From positions 28,153,820 through 28,217,819 of the forward strand of contig NC_030858.1 in the NCBI RefSeq assembly GCF_000208745.1: 64,000 bases of DNA. Direction: 5' to 3'. How positions within the stretch are numbered: position 1 is the first letter of the stretch; every line of letters starts with the position of its first letter. This stretch comes from Theobroma cacao. Its lineage: Eukaryota; Streptophyta; Magnoliopsida; Malvales; Malvaceae. The translations under genes were made by a program, and so were the position numbers. Shown one piece after another: positions 11,270 through 23,440 of this stretch. Below the pieces are notes generated by a model that was given only the letters and a program-made list of their open reading frames with translations, did not search any database and was not told where the DNA came from.

Positions 11270-13892
11270 CTAAGCCCATCTTTTCTTTCGGGTAGGATTT
11301 TGGGATGCACTTTGAGTTTGCCTCCTAATCCTGTTTGAATCTCGACTAGCCGATACATGCCTTTGCGCTGACGATGCACTCGGCTTGTGATTTATTGATA
11401 TTTCTTTCAGAGGAGTAGCTGGTCGAGAATTTGAATGCCATTCGGATTGTCCCATAAAAGAGCTTGAAACTTTTCCAGGTGCTGATTTGTGCTCTCTCTT
11501 TAAAACAAAGTCACCATTCTGGAAAGTACCTTCCTCAACTTTAGGAACTGGAGCTTGTGAATGATTCTCTGGCGAGCAATCTGAATCAGAAGATGAAGGG
11601 CTAGTAGTACTATCCATGTCGTAAAGGAGGTTATCTGTCATGACTGGAATTTGCCAACAGTTTGAGCTTGAGGTAGAGGAAGGTCTCTGAAGCCTTGTCA
11701 GGTGGACAACCTGTAGTAAAAATGTATGATCCGAGTCCAGGAAACCACAACCATGGACATCATATGAATTATATTGAGTCAGACATTTGATGCATTTGAT
11801 CCACTAATACATCAATCATACAAGAATGCCATTGAGACAAGCTAATCATAATCCAGAAATTGTTGCATATAAGCCATTAATACTTGAATGATACGTGAAC
11901 ATTATAAAGACTAGCCATAATTTTTACAATTTTTCTGAAAATTCACAATTGCTCATGAATCTTTTCTTTCCATACGTGCAAAAACTGATTCATATCCTTA
12001 ATTTCCATATTATGCACCAAAAATGATAATTCGATATTTTTAATCAAAGATTAATCTATAAAGTTGATTGCATCGTTCTATATAACTTGATGAAAGAAAG
12101 AATTGCCCTGGTTAGAAGGAAAAAATGGAAAAAGTAAATTGCTGAATATCTTCTCAGATCAGTTTAGTTATTTTCAATTTATTCCCTAAACTTAAAAAAT
12201 ATAGCTGCTAACAACTACTCACTTTTTGTTCTAGAACCACCATGTCCTTCTTCAATCTTGTAATTATTGTGTTCTTCCTCCGTATGATGTCCTCCAACTC
12301 TGATATCCTCTGTTATTAGGAAAAGTTTACACTCAAAGTAGATGAAGGACGAAGTATAGCACACCAAAATCGTGAACACAAATGGAACATTACCTCTGAA
12401 TTAGCCAAATTGGATGACTGGACAAAAGTGGTTAGCTCCTTTATGACCGCATCCTTCTCTTCACACTCCCTCTTAAGATTGAATATATCTTGTTCTATTG
12501 CAAGGTTGCTAAACTGCAAAAGAGTATGCACAACATCAAACTAAAGGAAACTTGAAGCCATTGTCAATGATCATAAATCAAATTTGGCACTCCAAATGAC
12601 ATAAATCCTCCATCACCTGGATTTCAGCTGCAGATGTGACGCTTGAAGCCCAGTCAGACAAATCAGACATGCGGCGCTCCTCTTGTTCTGTCTCATTTGA
12701 CAATGCCATTTTATACTGGAGTGTCTCATCCCCACCAGACGTCTTCATAATGGAGTTACCCTGACAATAAACAAGGGAAATTAAAATCCGTTCAATCAGG
12801 TGATGAAAGAAGGTAATTATTTTGCAACTGCCATAAATCAGATTCTTACTTTGAATTGCTCACGATGTTGATCGCAAATCCAACAGCCACAATCAACAAA
12901 CTTAATACTCCCAGAGCCAAAATTTTCATTCAATGGTGATTCTACATTGGTTTTGGCCCCTGTTCCCTGCTGCTTCCCAGCGGTATTCAGCTGTTCGCAC
13001 AGATTGTCTACCTTCTGCTGCATGCTTGAAAGCACCTGATCCTGTAAATCCATTTATAGAAAATTAAATCAGTTTGGTTCATGACAATTCTGCACACAAG
13101 ATCGCGCACAAAAAGTTTGGATTTTAAAAAATTTATACGCGATAGGCAGCAAATATTTGAGTCGGAGAGCTCTAAATTTGAATTTTTTAAGTGTTAACCA
13201 TGGTTACAAGGCAAAAACAGGTTACAAGGCAAATAACATGAGCAAATATATTAGTAACTGATAGTACCTTTAATAGAGCGATGATGTAATCACAAAAACA
13301 GAATAGCAATATAAACGTTTTCTATATCATACACAACAGAATAAACTTCATTAGATTAACAAATGATTTGAATTAATTGAACATTACAACTCCACAGAAA
13401 ATAAATAAAAACCCAATTGAGTAATGATCTCAATTCTCACACACTCGAGTCCGTAAGAATTATTATAGAATTTTTACGTAGCACACTGTAAAACTAAACT
13501 TAACTATATTTAAAGAGAAACTAAAATCAAAGCAGAAAACAAACCCTTAGCTCGATCGAATTTTTGAGTTGGCATAACAGCCGATTCTTCTTAGACTCGG
13601 CAGTTGCAACGCCGATCACCGCCACGATCAAGAACCTTTCAATGGGGCTAAAGAGCTCCCAGGCCACCTCCTCGTCTCGACTGAAGCCGCCTCCTATAGC
13701 ACGAGCCGAGCTGGCTTCCTCAGCGTTGATGAGGCGCCCCTGGAGAGACACCCAAGCCAGTTGCCTAGCCGAAGAAACAACCGGCCGGCTCGGCTGCAAG
13801 AAGTTGGTGGAAAGACGGCGTGGACAAGGAGAGAATGGGGAAAGAGACACCAGAGATGGAGGTGCCATGTCAGTTGAGTCGGCTTCTTCCAT
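11270..13892 (-). CDS. Plant protein of unknown function with hydrophobic patch and coiled coil
   Basis: Six exons with GT-AG junctions read by eye: 13892-13545, 13041-12850, 12760-12617, 12513-12394, 12309-12223 and 11710-11270. All introns are phase 0, giving 443 codons. The start is the MEEADSTD methionine; MAPPSL at 13868 and an upstream MWPLG at 13907 are alternatives. Exon 1 has a Ser/Pro/Arg-rich N-terminus (SPCPRRLSTNF), then SPIERFLIVAVIGVATAESKKN, a short hydrophobic patch in a conserved-looking setting. Exon 2 holds DQVLSSMQQKVDNLCEQL (coiled-coil-like) and a CGCWICDQH cysteine cluster. Exons 4-5 are charged heptad-like segments (IFNLKRECEEKDAVIKEL; RISELEDIIRRKNTII). Exon 6 is Ser-rich with a basic C-terminus ending KKRWA. 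I recall similar uncharacterised proteins in other dicots but cannot name a function. The intact frame across five introns argues for a live gene. The N-terminus could be an organelle-targeting peptide (inference). Confidence 0.85.
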
Positions 13893-14371
13893 CCCCAGTG
13901 GCCACACAAAGAAGAAGAGGATCGTTTGGATTGTAAGAATTTGATTGATTTTGTCAATTGCTAGTATAAGACTGGAATTTGAATTTTGGAAATAATTTTG
14001 ATTTCGGTCCTTTTTAGTAAGAATTTATTGTGAGGTTTTTGTTTTCTTATTTGTGAATTGGAATTTCAAATGTTTTTGATATGAGAGGGAAAGCCAAGAG
14101 TTTTTGATCTGGAAGGGGAAGGTGAACGTTAGACTGCCCTGTTGGCCTTTTCAGATTGCGACAAGTGTAGAATACAAATTTGCTTTCTTCTTTTTTGTCA
14201 TTTTTTTTGCTATTACCATTAAAAAATCTTCAAATTCAAATATCAAAGAACCTTTTTTTTTTCTTTTTAAGGGTCTTATTGGTGTAAGTGAAAATGGTTT
14301 TCAGAAAATATTTTCAGCCATTTCGAGTGTTGGGAAGATTGAAAATAATTTGGTATAATGTTCAAAAAAAT
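13893..14371. other. Upstream region of the unknown gene
   Basis: This holds the 5' leader and presumed promoter of the minus-strand gene starting at 13892. A GAAAATATTTTC-rich stretch (about 14290-14345) is repeat-like. No TATA box can be assigned with confidence. Confidence 0.35.
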
Positions 14372-14479
14372 GTTTAAATTATTAAAAAAAATTTAAATAA
14401 ATCTTTATTCTTTTATACATTCAATTAAATCTCTATATTTTTATTTTAGGTCAAACAAGACCTTATAAATAATGATTAA

Positions 14480-14765
14480 TGATATAAAATATAAAGAAAG
14501 ATATACTAAGAAAATAATTGAGAGAAGAATTTAGAGAAGAATTGAGAAAAAACTTCTAGTTTATTTCTCATGAGAGAAGAACTTCTGGTTCATTTCTCAC
14601 TATTTTTTATTATTATTGATTGTCTATTTTTCATCAAGTACAAAGCCTTATTTATAAGGTTACATAGATGTGGATATTGATGAACCATCATAAATACATA
14701 CATTGATTATAAATGGAACTTAAAGGGTTAGGAGATTCAATGGACATATTCATTTATTCGTAACA
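14480..14765 (-). repeat. Copia 3' LTR (left copy)
   Basis: In plus orientation it runs TGATATAAAATATAAAG to TTATTCGTAACA. It pairs with 20032-20306. The minus-strand sequence immediately before it is a purine-rich CAAAGGAGAG (14766-14775 in plus coordinates), a probable polypurine tract. Confidence 0.85.
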
Positions 14766-15113
14766 CTCTCCTTTGAATGTCCATTGTATCATGAAAACAT
14801 GAAAACAATGCTTTAAAATTCTGCCTCATTAAAAACCTTAAACCGAGAAACCCAATGGGACAAAAACTAGACAAAAGGAAAAAATACAGAGCACTTAATA
14901 ATTTCTCCCTCTTAAATGAAGCACCATTTCAAGGGCTTCACATGACATTCTTCAAACTACCTCGTTAAAAACCTTAAGCCGAAAAAACCTAGTAGGACAA
15001 AAATCGGACATAAGGGACAAATAGTACAATTGATAGTCCATAATCTACTCCCTCTCAATTGAGCCATTTTGCCACTTTTGGGGCATTTGATACTTTGTCG
15101 CTTCAAGGGCAAA

Positions 15114-18100
15114 TTAATCTTGCATCCTATTAACTCGTCGCATTCCAATGCCATATACTAATTTCTCAAATGTTGACGTTGGCAATGATTTGGTAAAAAG
15201 ATTTGCAAGATTATCGGAAGAGTGAATCTGTTCAACGTCAACTTGTCGACTTTCTTGAAGTTCGTGAGTATAGAAAAATTTCATTGAGATATGCTTGGTC
15301 CTATCTTCTTTAATATATTCCCCCATAACTTGTGCAACACAAGCAACATTATCTTCATAAATTATAGTGGGAGAATTTATAACTAGTGTTAAACAACAAG
15401 AATTATGAATATGTGCTATAACAGATCTTAACCAAACACACTCTCTTCCAGCTTCATATAGAGCGATAATCTTAGAGTGGTTGGAGGATGTAGCTACTAG
15501 CAATTGCTTAGTAGAGCGTTAAGAAATGACGGTGTTGTTATAGCAAAATAAATAACCGGTTTGAGAGCGAGCTTTGTGCGGATCAAATTTATATCCTGCA
15601 TCAGCATATCCAACGAAACTAGAGTTAATGGAATCCTTAGAATAATATAACCCTAAATCTATGGTTCCTCGGAGAAAACGGAAGATATGTTTTATCCCAT
15701 TCCTATGTTTTCGGGTTGGCTCAGAACTAAAACGGGCCAACAAATTTACTGCAAAAGCAATATTTGGTCTCGTACATTATGCCAAGTATGTCAAAGACCC
15801 AATAGCATTGAGATATGGTACTTGAGGACCAAGTATTTCCTCATCAGATTCTCTAAGATGAAATGGGTCTTTTTGGGGATCAAGAGACCTTACAACCATA
15901 GGGGTGCTCAATGGGTGAGCCTTGACTATGTTAAAACATCTAAGCAATCTCAATATATGCTGACTGATGGACAAGTATTCCATTTGCTTTATGCTCAAGC
16001 TCTAGACCAAGACAAACTTTGGTTTTACCCAAATCTTTAACTTCAAATTCACGTTTCAAGTATTCAGCAGTTTTAGATAACTCTTCTAGAGTTCAAATCA
16101 AATTCATATCGTCGACATAAACTGCTATTATAGCAAATCCGATTTCTGATTTCTTAATAAACAAGCATGGGTAGATAGGATCATTCTTGTACCTTTCCTT
16201 AATTAGGTACTCGCTTAAGCGTTGATTCCACATGCGACCGAATTGTTTTAACCCATACAAAGATCTTTGCAACTTTAATGAGAATAAGTTACGGGGAATG
16301 TATGCTTCAAGCATTTTTAATCCCTCGAAAATTTTCATATAAATATCAGAGTCTAATGATCCATATAGATATGCCGTCACAATGTCCATAAGACGCATTT
16401 CCAGTTTTTTAGAAACTGCTAGGCTAATAAGGAAACGAAAAGTAATCATATCCATTATAGGTGAATATGTCTCATCATAATCAATCCTAGGTCTTTAAGA
16501 GAAACATTGGGCAATGAGTCGGGCTTTATACCTCACGACCTCGTTTTTCTCATTTCGTTTTTGGACAAAGACCCTTTTATATCCAACAGGCTTTACATTG
16601 TATGGGGTTTGAGCTAAGGCCCAAAAACCTCTCGTTTAGCTAAGGAAGCCAATTCAACCTGGATTGCTTCCTCCCACTTATGCCAATCTTGCCTTCGACG
16701 ACATTCAATAATAGATCGTTGCTCATAATCATCGTTCATAATCTCATAAGCAACTGAGAATGCAAAAGCATCATTGATGATTATCTCATTTCGATCTCAA
16801 ATCTCATTACAATATGTAATGAAAATCTTAGTATTCCTAGGGTCAGTGATCTTTTCATGGGGTTGTGCCTTTTCAGGGGCAATAAGCTCATCTGGAGCAA
16901 TTCGTGCCTTTTTAAAGGCAATGGGCTCTTCTGAAACAATTCGTGCCTCTTTAGGGGCAATGGGCTCTTCTGAAGCGGATTCGTGATTCTTCCCCTTTTG
17001 TTTTCGAGGAATAGTTTCTTTTGATCCTATTGATCTTTCTCTTCAAGTGTAGACCATTTTAATCTATTTCAACTTGTTCTTCAAGAACAACAATCCTAGC
17101 TGGAGCATTCACCATTGGAATATGAGACTTCATGACCTTGGCAACATCATTAAATGCATCAGGAAGTCTATTGGCAATATCCTGTAAATGGATTATACGC
17201 TGCACCTAATTTTTACATTCAGGAGTTCTTGGGTCTAATGGGATAATTTTTTCTCATATCAGGAGAAAATCTCAATTGGTTTCTGCTTCTTAGCCATAGA
17301 AGCCTTAGTTATCCCAATTGATGGAAACACAGTCTCATCGAAATGACAATCTATGAATCTGGCGATGAAAAGATCACCTGTTGATGGTTGCACGAACCAA
17401 ATAATGGATGGTGAATCAAACCCAACATAAATGGCCAAACAGTGTTGGGGACCCATTTTAGTCCTTTTTGGCTATGCTACAGGCACCTACACAGCGCAAC
17501 CAAAGGTGTGTAAATGTGAAATATCTGATTCATAACCAAAAACCAACTGCATGGAAGAATGCAGGAGACTAACAGTGGGGCATAATCTAATTAGTGCCGC
17601 CACATGCAAAACAACATGACCCCACTCTGTATAATTGAGATTTATTCTCAATAATAGAGTACGAGCTAAATTTGGATGCGTTTTAACAAGGATTCTGCCA
17701 ATCCGTTCTAAGTATGAACATATGGAACTGGGTGCTCAACCTCGATTCCTAATGAAATACAGTACGCATCAAAGCTCTTTGATGTATATTCACTAGCATT
17801 ATCCATCCTTATGCTCTTAATTGGATAATTAGGAAAATGTGCTCGGAGCTTTATAATCTGTGCAAGTAAGCGTGCAAAAGTAACGTTACGTGTAGATAAT
17901 AGACAAACATGGGACCAGTTATAGGATGCATCCACTAATACCATAAAATATCGAAAAGGTCCACTTGTTGGTTGTATTGATCCACAAATATCACCTTGGA
18001 TTCTTTGCAAGAATGAAGGGGATTCAAGATTAACCTTTGTCATAGAAGGTTTAGTAATGAACTTTCCTTGTGAACATATTTTTCAAGTATAATCCTTGGA

Positions 18101-18661
18101 CAACAAAACCTTTTTATCCTTTAGAAGGTGTCATTTAGTATTTTGGATTATCCTACGCATCATCGTAGCTCCCGGGTGACCTAGACGATCATGCCAAAGG
18201 CCAAACTCATTGGGATTTACTAGTCTCCAGGACATAATAGCTGTAATAGGGACATAATACAATCATTTAGTTGAAGCTTCCAACTTCTCATGGATGGTCT
18301 TCTGGCCCATCTTATAAGAGGTGATGCAAAGAAATTCTTTATTTTGCTCATCAATTGTCTCAAGATGGTGCCCAGTACGGCGTACATCTTTGTAACTAAG
18401 TAGATTCTTCTTCGATCTACTGCTCAACAATGCATCCTCAATATGCAAAGTGGTGCCATTTGGTAGAACGATTGTGGCATTCCCTAAGCCATCAATAATC
18501 CCAACAGGACCTGATATTGTATGGACATTTACCTTACATAATGTCATACTCGAGAAAAAATGCTTATCACAAAGAATGGTAAGTGTTGTTGCACTATCAA
18601 GCAAACAGACTTCTTTCTTTTTCTCGATGGTTCCCATTTGCACTTTTATTGACAACTTCAA
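15114..18661 (-). pseudogene. Copia pol remnants (protease, integrase, RT, RNase H)
   Basis: Fragments appear in element order. Protease: 18661-18263 with the LLDSATTLTIL active-site region. Integrase core: 18043-17708 with DICGSI..FMVLVDASYNW and later IKSIRMDNASEY. Integrase C-terminal part: 17456-17259 (AIYVGFDSPSIIWF..DCHFDETVFP). Reverse transcriptase: 16455-16093 (IVTAYLYGSLDSDIYM, then YVDDMN), 15998-15777 and 15743-15519 (Y..D..Y..D..K..SQTGYLF). RNase H: 15503-15114, where an expected acidic-tyrosine motif reads IIALYEAGRE. Stops and frameshifts separate each block, so no functional polyprotein can be made. Confidence 0.85.
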
Positions 18662-18980
18662 GTGTCAATTGTATTAACAACTTTATGTGTCAAAAATTCA
18701 CAAATCAATTATGGGATAATAATTTTATTTATAAACAATCAAGCAAAAGTAATACATTGAAAATAACATTAAAAATTCTTAGATCCAAAGTCTGAGCTGA
18801 CTCTCACCAATCTTATGCCTTTTCAGGGTCCTCGAAAAAATTAGAGACATCCAACAATGTTTTTGCTTCTATAGGAACAGGAAGAGTCACTTCAACAGAG
18901 GTATTATTTACCTCAACATTGGTCATAACATTTTTAATGGCATGAGTTTCAACTCGCTTTCCCTTATCTTCTAGGGATGC

Positions 18981-19818
18981 TTAATATAAATCAACAAAAT
19001 GCTTTAGCATACGACAGGTACGTGACCAATGTCCAGTCATGCAGCAACGATAGCAAATACTTTCATCATGCTCATTCTTAGGCTTCTTGCCGTTATCATG
19101 ATTCAAGTCAAGATTAATTTGCCTGGGGTGCTTATATCTTCTGCCACCATTTCGTGGGTTATGCACTAGCCTGTGGTCACGGCCATTAAATCTGCCAGTA
19201 CTTTTACCAAAGCTAGCATTTGCTTCAAGCAATGCTTTTGAGCTAGCAGGTCTAAGATCATGATTTTTGAGCAATAGTTCATTAGTTTGCTTGGCAGTCA
19301 AGAGGACAGAAATCAACTCCGAGTACGTCTTAAATTGATAGCTACCGGTATTGCTGCTGCAATACAATATTTGAAGCATGAAAAGTAGAGAAAGTTTTCT
19401 TTAATAGCTCTGATTTAGTGAGCTTAACACCACATAACTCTACCCGAGAAACTATATCAAATAAGATTGAGTTATAATCAGACACTGATCTAAAGTCTTG
19501 CAGCCTGAGATATTACGAATCATATTGTGCTTGAGGGAGAATAATAATCTTTGTATGATCATACCTCTCTTTCAATCTCGTCCACAGTATTTGAGGATCT
19601 CGGACAGATAAATATTGAGTTTTCAAGCTCTCATGCAAATGACGATGAATAAAAATCAAAGCATTCGCTTTATCTTTGTCATTTGCGTTTCCATATATAA
19701 TAATTGCATTAGCAAGACCTTGCCTTTGAAGATGCATCTCAACATCAAGGTACCAGGACAAATAATTGTTTCCACTCACTTCTAGGATGTGGAACTTGAG
19801 CTTTTCGATATTTACCAT
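18981..19818 (-). pseudogene. Copia gag remnant with zinc knuckle
   Basis: A start at 19818 opens MVNIEKLKFHILEVSGNNYLSW, the usual N-terminus of copia Gag of the UBN2/DUF4219 type. That frame stops at 19513. A second block at 19379-18981 carries NGGRRYKHPRQ, then CYRCCMTGHWSRTC, a CCHC zinc knuckle. The frames are disjoint, so the gene is broken. Confidence 0.8.
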
Positions 19819-20031
19819 AATACTACATACAAAAAAATTTGGACCCTTAGATTGGGGTTCTCAGAGGTCTATCACCACTTTAGGGAGACAGTCTATCACC
19901 ACTTTAGGGGGACAAAGATATATTCTAAATTTGTAATCGATTTCAGGCTGATTAGACCATACAAAAAAACTAAAAATCTAATTGAAAAAACAATACCTTC
20001 TCATCACCTTTAGAGACTCGTGCTAATAACG

Positions 20032-20306
20032 TGATATAAAATATAAAGAAAGATATACTAAAAAAATAATTGAGAGAAGAATTTAGAAAAGAATTGAGAA
20101 AAAAACTTTTGGTTTATTTCTCATGAGATAAGAACTTCTAGTTCATTTCTAGCTATTTCTGATTATTATTGATTGTGTATTTTTCATCAAGTACAAAGCC
20201 TTACATAGATGTGGATATTGATGAACCAACATAAATATATACATTGATTATGAATGGAACTTGAAGGGTTGGGAGATTCAATGGACACATTCATTTATGC
20301 ATAACA
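20032..20306 (-). repeat. Copia 5' LTR (right copy)
   Basis: Partner of 14480-14765, starting TGATATAAA and ending TGCATAACA in plus orientation. On the minus strand the LTR is followed by CGTTATTAGCACGAG (20031-20017), which is not the common TGGTATCAGAGC primer site. I recall GTTATCAGCACGA after LTRs in this copia group. Confidence 0.85.
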
Positions 20307-20846
20307 ATTGACTAATTATCATTAATCAAAATGTCATTTGTCATTTTATATTCACATGTCGAGGGTGAAAATGTTATATGATCATGCTATTATACCAAAT
20401 TAACATGTCATATTATCATCAATTATGATATGTTAGTATATCATATCATTATCAATTATAATATGTTAGTATGTCATGTTAGCGCAACGCAATATAAAAT
20501 GACTAATGATATTTTAACTTAGTCAATTATTAGTGATAAGAGTTTATTTAACTCAAAATAAAAATACAAGCGTTTATTTAGTTCAAAATAAAAGTATAAA
20601 ACCTTAATTAAACACAATAAAAATATAATGATTTATTTGAATTTTTTTGAATAAATTAAGAATTTTTAAACATATTATATCAAATAATTTCAAGAAGGAA
20701 AAAAATTTGCATATCAATTAAAAATAACCAATTGACTTTGTAAATTGTCTCACGCCTTTGAAGAGCGTAGACAATTTTCTTGGTTGAAAAACTAACTCAC
20801 TCTTTCCTTCTTTATCCTTACCTTTTCCTTCCTCTCCCCTGTCTCG

Positions 20847-22253
20847 TGTCACGGGCTTGGAAGTTTAGCCAAGTTCTGTGTGATGCTGCTGTCTTGTGTT
20901 TGTAAGACCAAGCAAGCCTAAACAAGGTTTCTTGATGAACGACGCGGAAACGTAAAGTAAACAAATATAAAGAAAGAAATTGAGAAGAATAAATAAATAT
21001 TATTACTCAAATGAAAGAAAAATAAAATACCTAGAATTTAAGCACAAAGTAGATTACTGATGATATGACTCGACAATTTAATGCCTTACAAAAACTTTCT
21101 AAGGTGCTATTTATAATAGTCTACTTGACCTAAACTTGGTGTACAAGTAATTTAAAATTGCATGAAAGGCAAGTCCTAAAACTAGGTTTACTTGGTAAGC
21201 AAGTATCCTCACAAGTAAGGAAAATTGACAAGTATTCTAAAAACCCAAGAAACTTGCTTAGCTGCCAAGTCGGCAGCACTATGCTTCTATGTGCTAAGCG
21301 TGCGGGCTACTACTACTGCCTGCTAGTGCATGCCGGGCTGCTGGAACACTCTGCTGGTCTAGTGTGAATGACCTGTTTATGGGTGGCCCATATCTCTGCA
21401 AAGCTCCATGGCCCTGTGCGATTGTGGTTTGGCGAAGCGCACTTTAGGGTGCTGCTCCTGGGTGACCTAACTGGTGTCCGTGTCAAGTCCTCCAAAGTGA
21501 TGCCTGCTAAGGCGTGGTTTTCCTTGGGGTCGGACTCTATGGACAAGCGGCTCCTAAACTGGCTGGCTTGGTGCGCGACGCTCATGTGGAATTGGCCTGC
21601 ACCCACTGCTAATGGACACTCGGCATGTGCGAGCCCCAGTGATGCGCAGCCTCCTGCCATTGGGCTATGTAGTACACTGCCCGTGTGCAGCCCTTCTGGA
21701 GCGTGAGCATTGAGAGTGTGCTGCCCGTTTGCACTGTTGTTGTCATGTAGCCCATGCGCGTTGCTGTTCCGTGCGTGAGCTGCTTGCGCTGCGAGGATCA
21801 TGTGGGCTTCTTTTGCTCTGCTTGATGGTGCTGGGTTGATGTGCGCTCAGCCTCCTCCTGCTAGGTTGAAATGTGTGCGACCTGTGTGCGCACTGACCCC
21901 TATTACAAGGCCTTGCGCTGCTTGGATTGTGTGGCCCAAATTTGCTGGTGCAGCTGGCATGCGGATCTGTGGAATGTGCGTGTCGTGTGGCTGTGCTAGC
22001 TCAGCCTGTCGTATTGGCTGGCCATGCTGGTTGAACTATTTCAGGGTATGCTGTCTGCTGGCTTGTGTGCCGCTGTTGTGGCCCGGCCACCCTGTTGTTG
22101 GGACTGTTTGGAACCCCTATTCTGCGAGCTGCTTGCTTGCAGTTCTCAATGAATTCCCTGCCCCAATCGTGCTTGTGGGCTAGGCAGCAGACATGCGTGC
22201 TGCTGGGTCGGCAGTGTCAGATTGGACTGGTCACGGGTTTGTAGACTGTGACA
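20847..22253. mobile_element. GC-rich probable solo LTR (1.4 kb)
   Basis: It starts TGTCACGGGC and ends GACTGTGACA, so the termini are inverted TGTCAC with TG..CA. Flanks are TCTCG (20842-20846) and TCCCG (22254-22258), a 5-bp duplication with one difference. The right two-thirds (about 21250-22230) is strikingly GC-rich against AT-rich surroundings. Overlapping open frames on both strands there (127 and 162 codons among them) reflect lack of stop codons in GC-rich DNA and show no domain. Confidence 0.6.
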
Positions 22254-22580
22254 TCCCGTACCCTTATCGTTCCTCTTTATGTTGAACCTTTTCCTTTGTC
22301 GACCTCCTTTATCAGCAATCCCCACAAACCACAATTCCAGCTAAACCTCTACAACCTCCTTCCTCCCTTAATGGTCTCCCTTTCTATATTTACACTTTCT
22401 TGCCAGCAAATCTCCATTTCCTTTCCATCACCAAGATAGCCTTCTATCATAAACTAACAAGTTGCAACAATTGAAGCTTTGTTGTTGGTAGCCTTATCAG
22501 TGGAGACCCATCGACCCAAAAGAAAATAAAAAAATATAAAGAAGGATCTGTTGATTAATTTATTGGTGACTTATCTATTT

Positions 22581-22648
22581 GAGTTATTGATTTTGTTTGT
22601 ATCTTATAATATTAGAGTTATTGATTTTGTTTGTATCTTATAATATTA
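22581..22648. repeat. 34-bp perfect tandem duplication
   Basis: Two adjacent identical units beginning GAGTTATTGATTTTG and ending TAATATTA, at 22581-22614 and 22615-22648. Perfect identity suggests a recent slippage or repair event. Confidence 0.9.
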
Positions 22649-23440
22649 GAGATTGAAAAACAGAGTTTGAAGATTGGATAAAGACAAGTCCACCGGCTTT
22701 TGTTTCTTTTTTAATGGGTTTCAATTTTTTCTTTCAGATTTTGGATGGATTTTTCAAATGTTGTATTAATTTGTACATAATTTAGAGTGGAGAAGACTGA
22801 AATATTTTTTTTCCTGACCATGAGGGGGTTAATTCTCTTTTTCCTGATGTTTATGCTGATAAGCTGTTTTTTTTTTTGTTATATGCTGGTGGTGTAAATA
22901 ATGTGGTGTAATGTGGTGTTTTTCTTCTTGAAGTCCTATAATTGTAATTCTTGGGATTAAGTGGATTTGCTTTTCAATGTTGTGGAGATGTAGTGTCTTA
23001 GTAGGCTAACGTAATGTGAGCTTCAATTCGTACCATGGATAATAGACTTTTATCCTTAATAAATTCACAACTTTTAGAGCACAAAAATAAATATATAGAT
23101 GATTTTGAAATTATTATTATTATTATAGAAATTTAATTGAATAATATTAATCTTTTAAAATCAAAAAAATATTTTTTACAATGTTATTCAAAATTTATAC
23201 TTTTCATAGGATGATCCAAATAATAGAAAATGTTTTCGATAGTTTATTCAAACAATAAAAAACATTAAATTTTCTTGTAAAATATTTTATGCGAAAAAAA
23301 TTTTCTCTCAACAAGTTATTTTCCGATAACCAAATGGACATTAAGTTTATATTTGGTACGTTGTTAATGTATATATGCTATTCCTTGTCAGTCAATAAAA
23401 AAACATACCATCTCATTAGTCAATAAAATTAAAGGATTTC

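Larger units (their letters stand above)
14480..20306 (-). mobile_element. Complete-length but dead Ty1/copia retrotransposon
   Basis: Two LTRs (14480-14765 and 20032-20306) bracket gag, protease, integrase, reverse transcriptase and RNase H remnants, all in order on the minus strand. The gag-protease-integrase-RT order identifies Ty1/copia; the Gag type and the leader after the 5' LTR suggest the Ale/Retrofit group (inference). Flanks ATTAA (14475-14479) and ATTGA (20307-20311) look like a 5-bp target duplication with one change. LTRs differ by about 19 substitutions and an 11-bp indel by eye, about 7%. Many stops and frameshifts make it non-autonomous. Confidence 0.85.
14372..20671. mobile_element. 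Fold-back MITE, split by the copia element
   Basis: The two pieces are 14372-14479 and 20307-20671. The left arm (TTTAAATAAATCTTTATTC..TTAAATCTC..TTTTATTTTAGGTCAAA) is echoed as an inverted copy at the right end (..TTTTGAATAAATTAAGAATTTTTAAAC), giving terminal inverted repeats of roughly 100 bp around an AT-rich centre with TGTCATTTGTCATTTT. It encodes no protein. Related copies lie at 55625-56040 and 62155-63120. Its family (Mutator-like or other) is not assigned. Confidence 0.6.

Noticed and set aside
13564..13944. Plus-strand 126-codon frame
   Set aside because: It is the antisense shadow of exon 1 of the minus-strand gene.
21313..22183. Long open frames on both strands (112-162 codons) as candidate genes
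   Set aside because: They overlap in several phases in GC-rich DNA, show no domain, and lie within a likely solo LTR.
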